From: Elusimicrobiota bacterium
GTDB taxonomy: Bacteria; CG03; SLGR01; PWQF01
Assembly (NCBI GenBank): GCA_003556865.1
Contig: PWQF01000168.1
Location: 1-7,618 of the forward strand
DNA length: 7,618 nucleotides
Reading direction: 5' to 3'
Below are positions 6,769-7,618 of the stretch, piece by piece (the first letter of the stretch is position 1; every line of letters begins with the position of its first letter). Position numbers and translations under genes: made by a program. The notes beneath the pieces were generated by a model. That model searched no databases. It was given only the letters and a program-made list of their open reading frames with translations, and was not told the DNA's origin.

Positions 6769-7618
6769 ACTATTTCTTCTTTTTAGCTTCTTTTATAACT
6801 TCAAGTCCTATGACATCCCGCTGTATCTGGTTTGTTCCCTCGTATATCTGGGTTATTTTTGCATCCCTCATAAATTTTTCTGCGGGATATTCCTTAATAT
6901 ACCCGTATCCCCCGAAAAGCTGAACGGCATCGGTAGTGACTTCCATTGCCATATCAGAGGCATACAGTTTGGCCATTGCGCTCAGTTTTGAAAGGTTCTT
7001 CTTCCCGGCGTCAACTTCCGAAGCTGCCCTGTATACAAGCGACCTGGCCGCTTCAATTTTGGTAGCCATATCGGCTATCATATGACGGACTGCCTGGAAA
7101 GAAGAGACCGGCTGGCCGAACTGAATTCTTCCCTTAGCATATTCAACAGCTTCATCCAGGGCCCCCTGGGCTGTCCCCACTGCCTGGGCTCCTATTCCCG
7201 GCCGGGAACTGTCAAAGGTTTTCATAGCAACTATAAACCCCATACCCTCTCTTCTTATTATATTTTCAGCAGGAACGCGGCAGTTATCAAATATAAGCTC
7301 CCGTGTGACCGAAGCCCTTATTCCCATTTTATCTTCTTTTTTTCCGAACTCAAACCCCTCTCTTCCTTTTTCCACTATAAAGACCGAGGCTCCCCTTGCC
7401 CCCTTATTTTTATCGGTCATTGCCAGGATAGAATAAGTTTCAGCCTCTCCCCCGTTGGTAATAAATATTTTATTTCCGTTAAGGATATAGCTGTCCCCGT
7501 CTTTAACTGCCGTTGTTTCCAGCGCGCCGGCATCGGAACCGGCATTGGGTTCGGTAAGTCCGAAGGCAGCCAGCTTTTCGCCTGAAGCTATTGCAGGAAG
7601 GTATTTCTTCTTCTGTTC
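6766..7618 (-). other. Head of an acyl-CoA dehydrogenase-etfB-etfA operon
   Basis: The dehydrogenase TAG (6772-6770) is separated by a single base from the etfB ATG (6768-6766), and etfB overlaps etfA. The three products are known functional partners. No promoter is visible inside the window, so it must lie to the right. Downstream genes follow with gaps of 26, 12 and 99 bases on the same strand, so the transcript may extend as far as queA-tgt. Confidence 0.75.
6770..7618 (-). CDS. Acyl-CoA dehydrogenase, 5' end cut by the window edge
   Basis: This FAD enzyme oxidises acyl-CoA to enoyl-CoA, or reduces enoyl-CoA in anaerobes, exchanging electrons with the Etf encoded next to it. The frame is open to the right edge, so 282 residues are visible of about 380; the N-terminal helical domain is outside. 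The ATG at 7420 is an internal Met, not the start, because the conserved middle domain lies upstream of it: FGLTEPNAGSDAGA and NKIFITNGGEA. Downstream are FDSSRPGIGAQAVGTAQGAL, YAKGRIQFGQPVSSFQAV, the LFGGYGYIKEYPAEKFMRDAKI segment and IYEGTNQIQR. The Glu in YEGTNQIQ is at the position of the catalytic base of short- and medium-chain dehydrogenases (Glu376 in human MCAD). Substrate chain length cannot be read from this part; butyryl-CoA-type or caffeyl-CoA reductase-type enzymes are both compatible. The stop is TAG, one base before etfB. Confidence 0.95.
   Translation of the reverse strand, partial: EQKKKYLPAIASGEKLAAFGLTEPNAGSDAGALETTAVKDGDSYILNGNKIFITNGGEAETYSILAMTDKNKGARGASVFIVEKGREGFEFGKKEDKMGIRASVTRELIFDNCRVPAENIIRREGMGFIVAMKTFDSSRPGIGAQAVGTAQGALDEAVEYAKGRIQFGQPVSSFQAVRHMIADMATKIEAARSLVYRAASEVDAGKKNLSKLSAMAKLYASDMAMEVTTDAVQLFGGYGYIKEYPAEKFMRDAKITQIYEGTNQIQRDVIGLEVIKEAKKKK

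Noticed and set aside
7420..7420. ATG at 7420 as the acyl-CoA dehydrogenase start
   Set aside because: The frame continues to the window edge with conserved LTEPNAGSD and ITNG motifs upstream of it.
7082..7585. A 167-codon plus-strand open frame
   Set aside because: It is antisense to the acyl-CoA dehydrogenase and its product is low in recognisable structure; a shadow frame.

Overview
All seven genes in this window lie on the minus strand, so transcription runs from the right edge to the left. In transcription order they are: an acyl-CoA dehydrogenase (its start is beyond the right edge), etfB, a ferredoxin-fused etfA, a membrane-anchored DUF3352-like protein whose reading frame is broken by one in-frame stop, an exported SpoIID/LytB-domain protein, queA, and tgt (its end is beyond the left edge). 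No RNA gene, mobile element, CRISPR array or convincing terminator was seen. The only non-coding stretch of any length is 99 bases between the SpoIID gene and queA.

Right part (about 4.77-7.62 kb) is an energy-metabolism module. The acyl-CoA dehydrogenase, EtfB and EtfA are joined by a 1-base gap and a TAATG stop/start overlap. EtfA carries an N-terminal domain with two CxxCxxCxxxCP motifs, like the EtfA subunits of anaerobes such as CarE of the Acetobacterium caffeyl-CoA reductase complex. This points to an anaerobe, possibly with flavin-based electron bifurcation; the bifurcation itself is an inference.

Centre (about 1.99-4.74 kb) is an envelope pair: the DUF3352-like protein and a signal-peptide-bearing SpoIID/LytB protein, 12 bases apart. 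The DUF3352-like gene is the most unusual item. A 40-codon start containing a membrane anchor is followed by a TAA, after which the same frame continues for 488 sense codons. The first ATG/GTG/TTG restart is a GTG 52 codons past the stop.

Left part (1 to about 1.89 kb) is the queuosine tRNA-modification pair queA-tgt, overlapping by 11 bases. SpoIID-queA-tgt is an order familiar from several anaerobic lineages, often followed by yajC-secD, so a yajC gene may lie beyond the left edge. QueA lacks or alters several near-invariant family residues, including the HxMHxE element, while Tgt keeps all catalytic positions visible here.

The organism is probably an uncultured anaerobic bacterium, either Firmicutes-like or from a candidate phylum with deep branches. 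The sequence does not settle the phylum. None of the six visible start codons has a Shine-Dalgarno sequence at normal spacing, which is a possible lineage clue.
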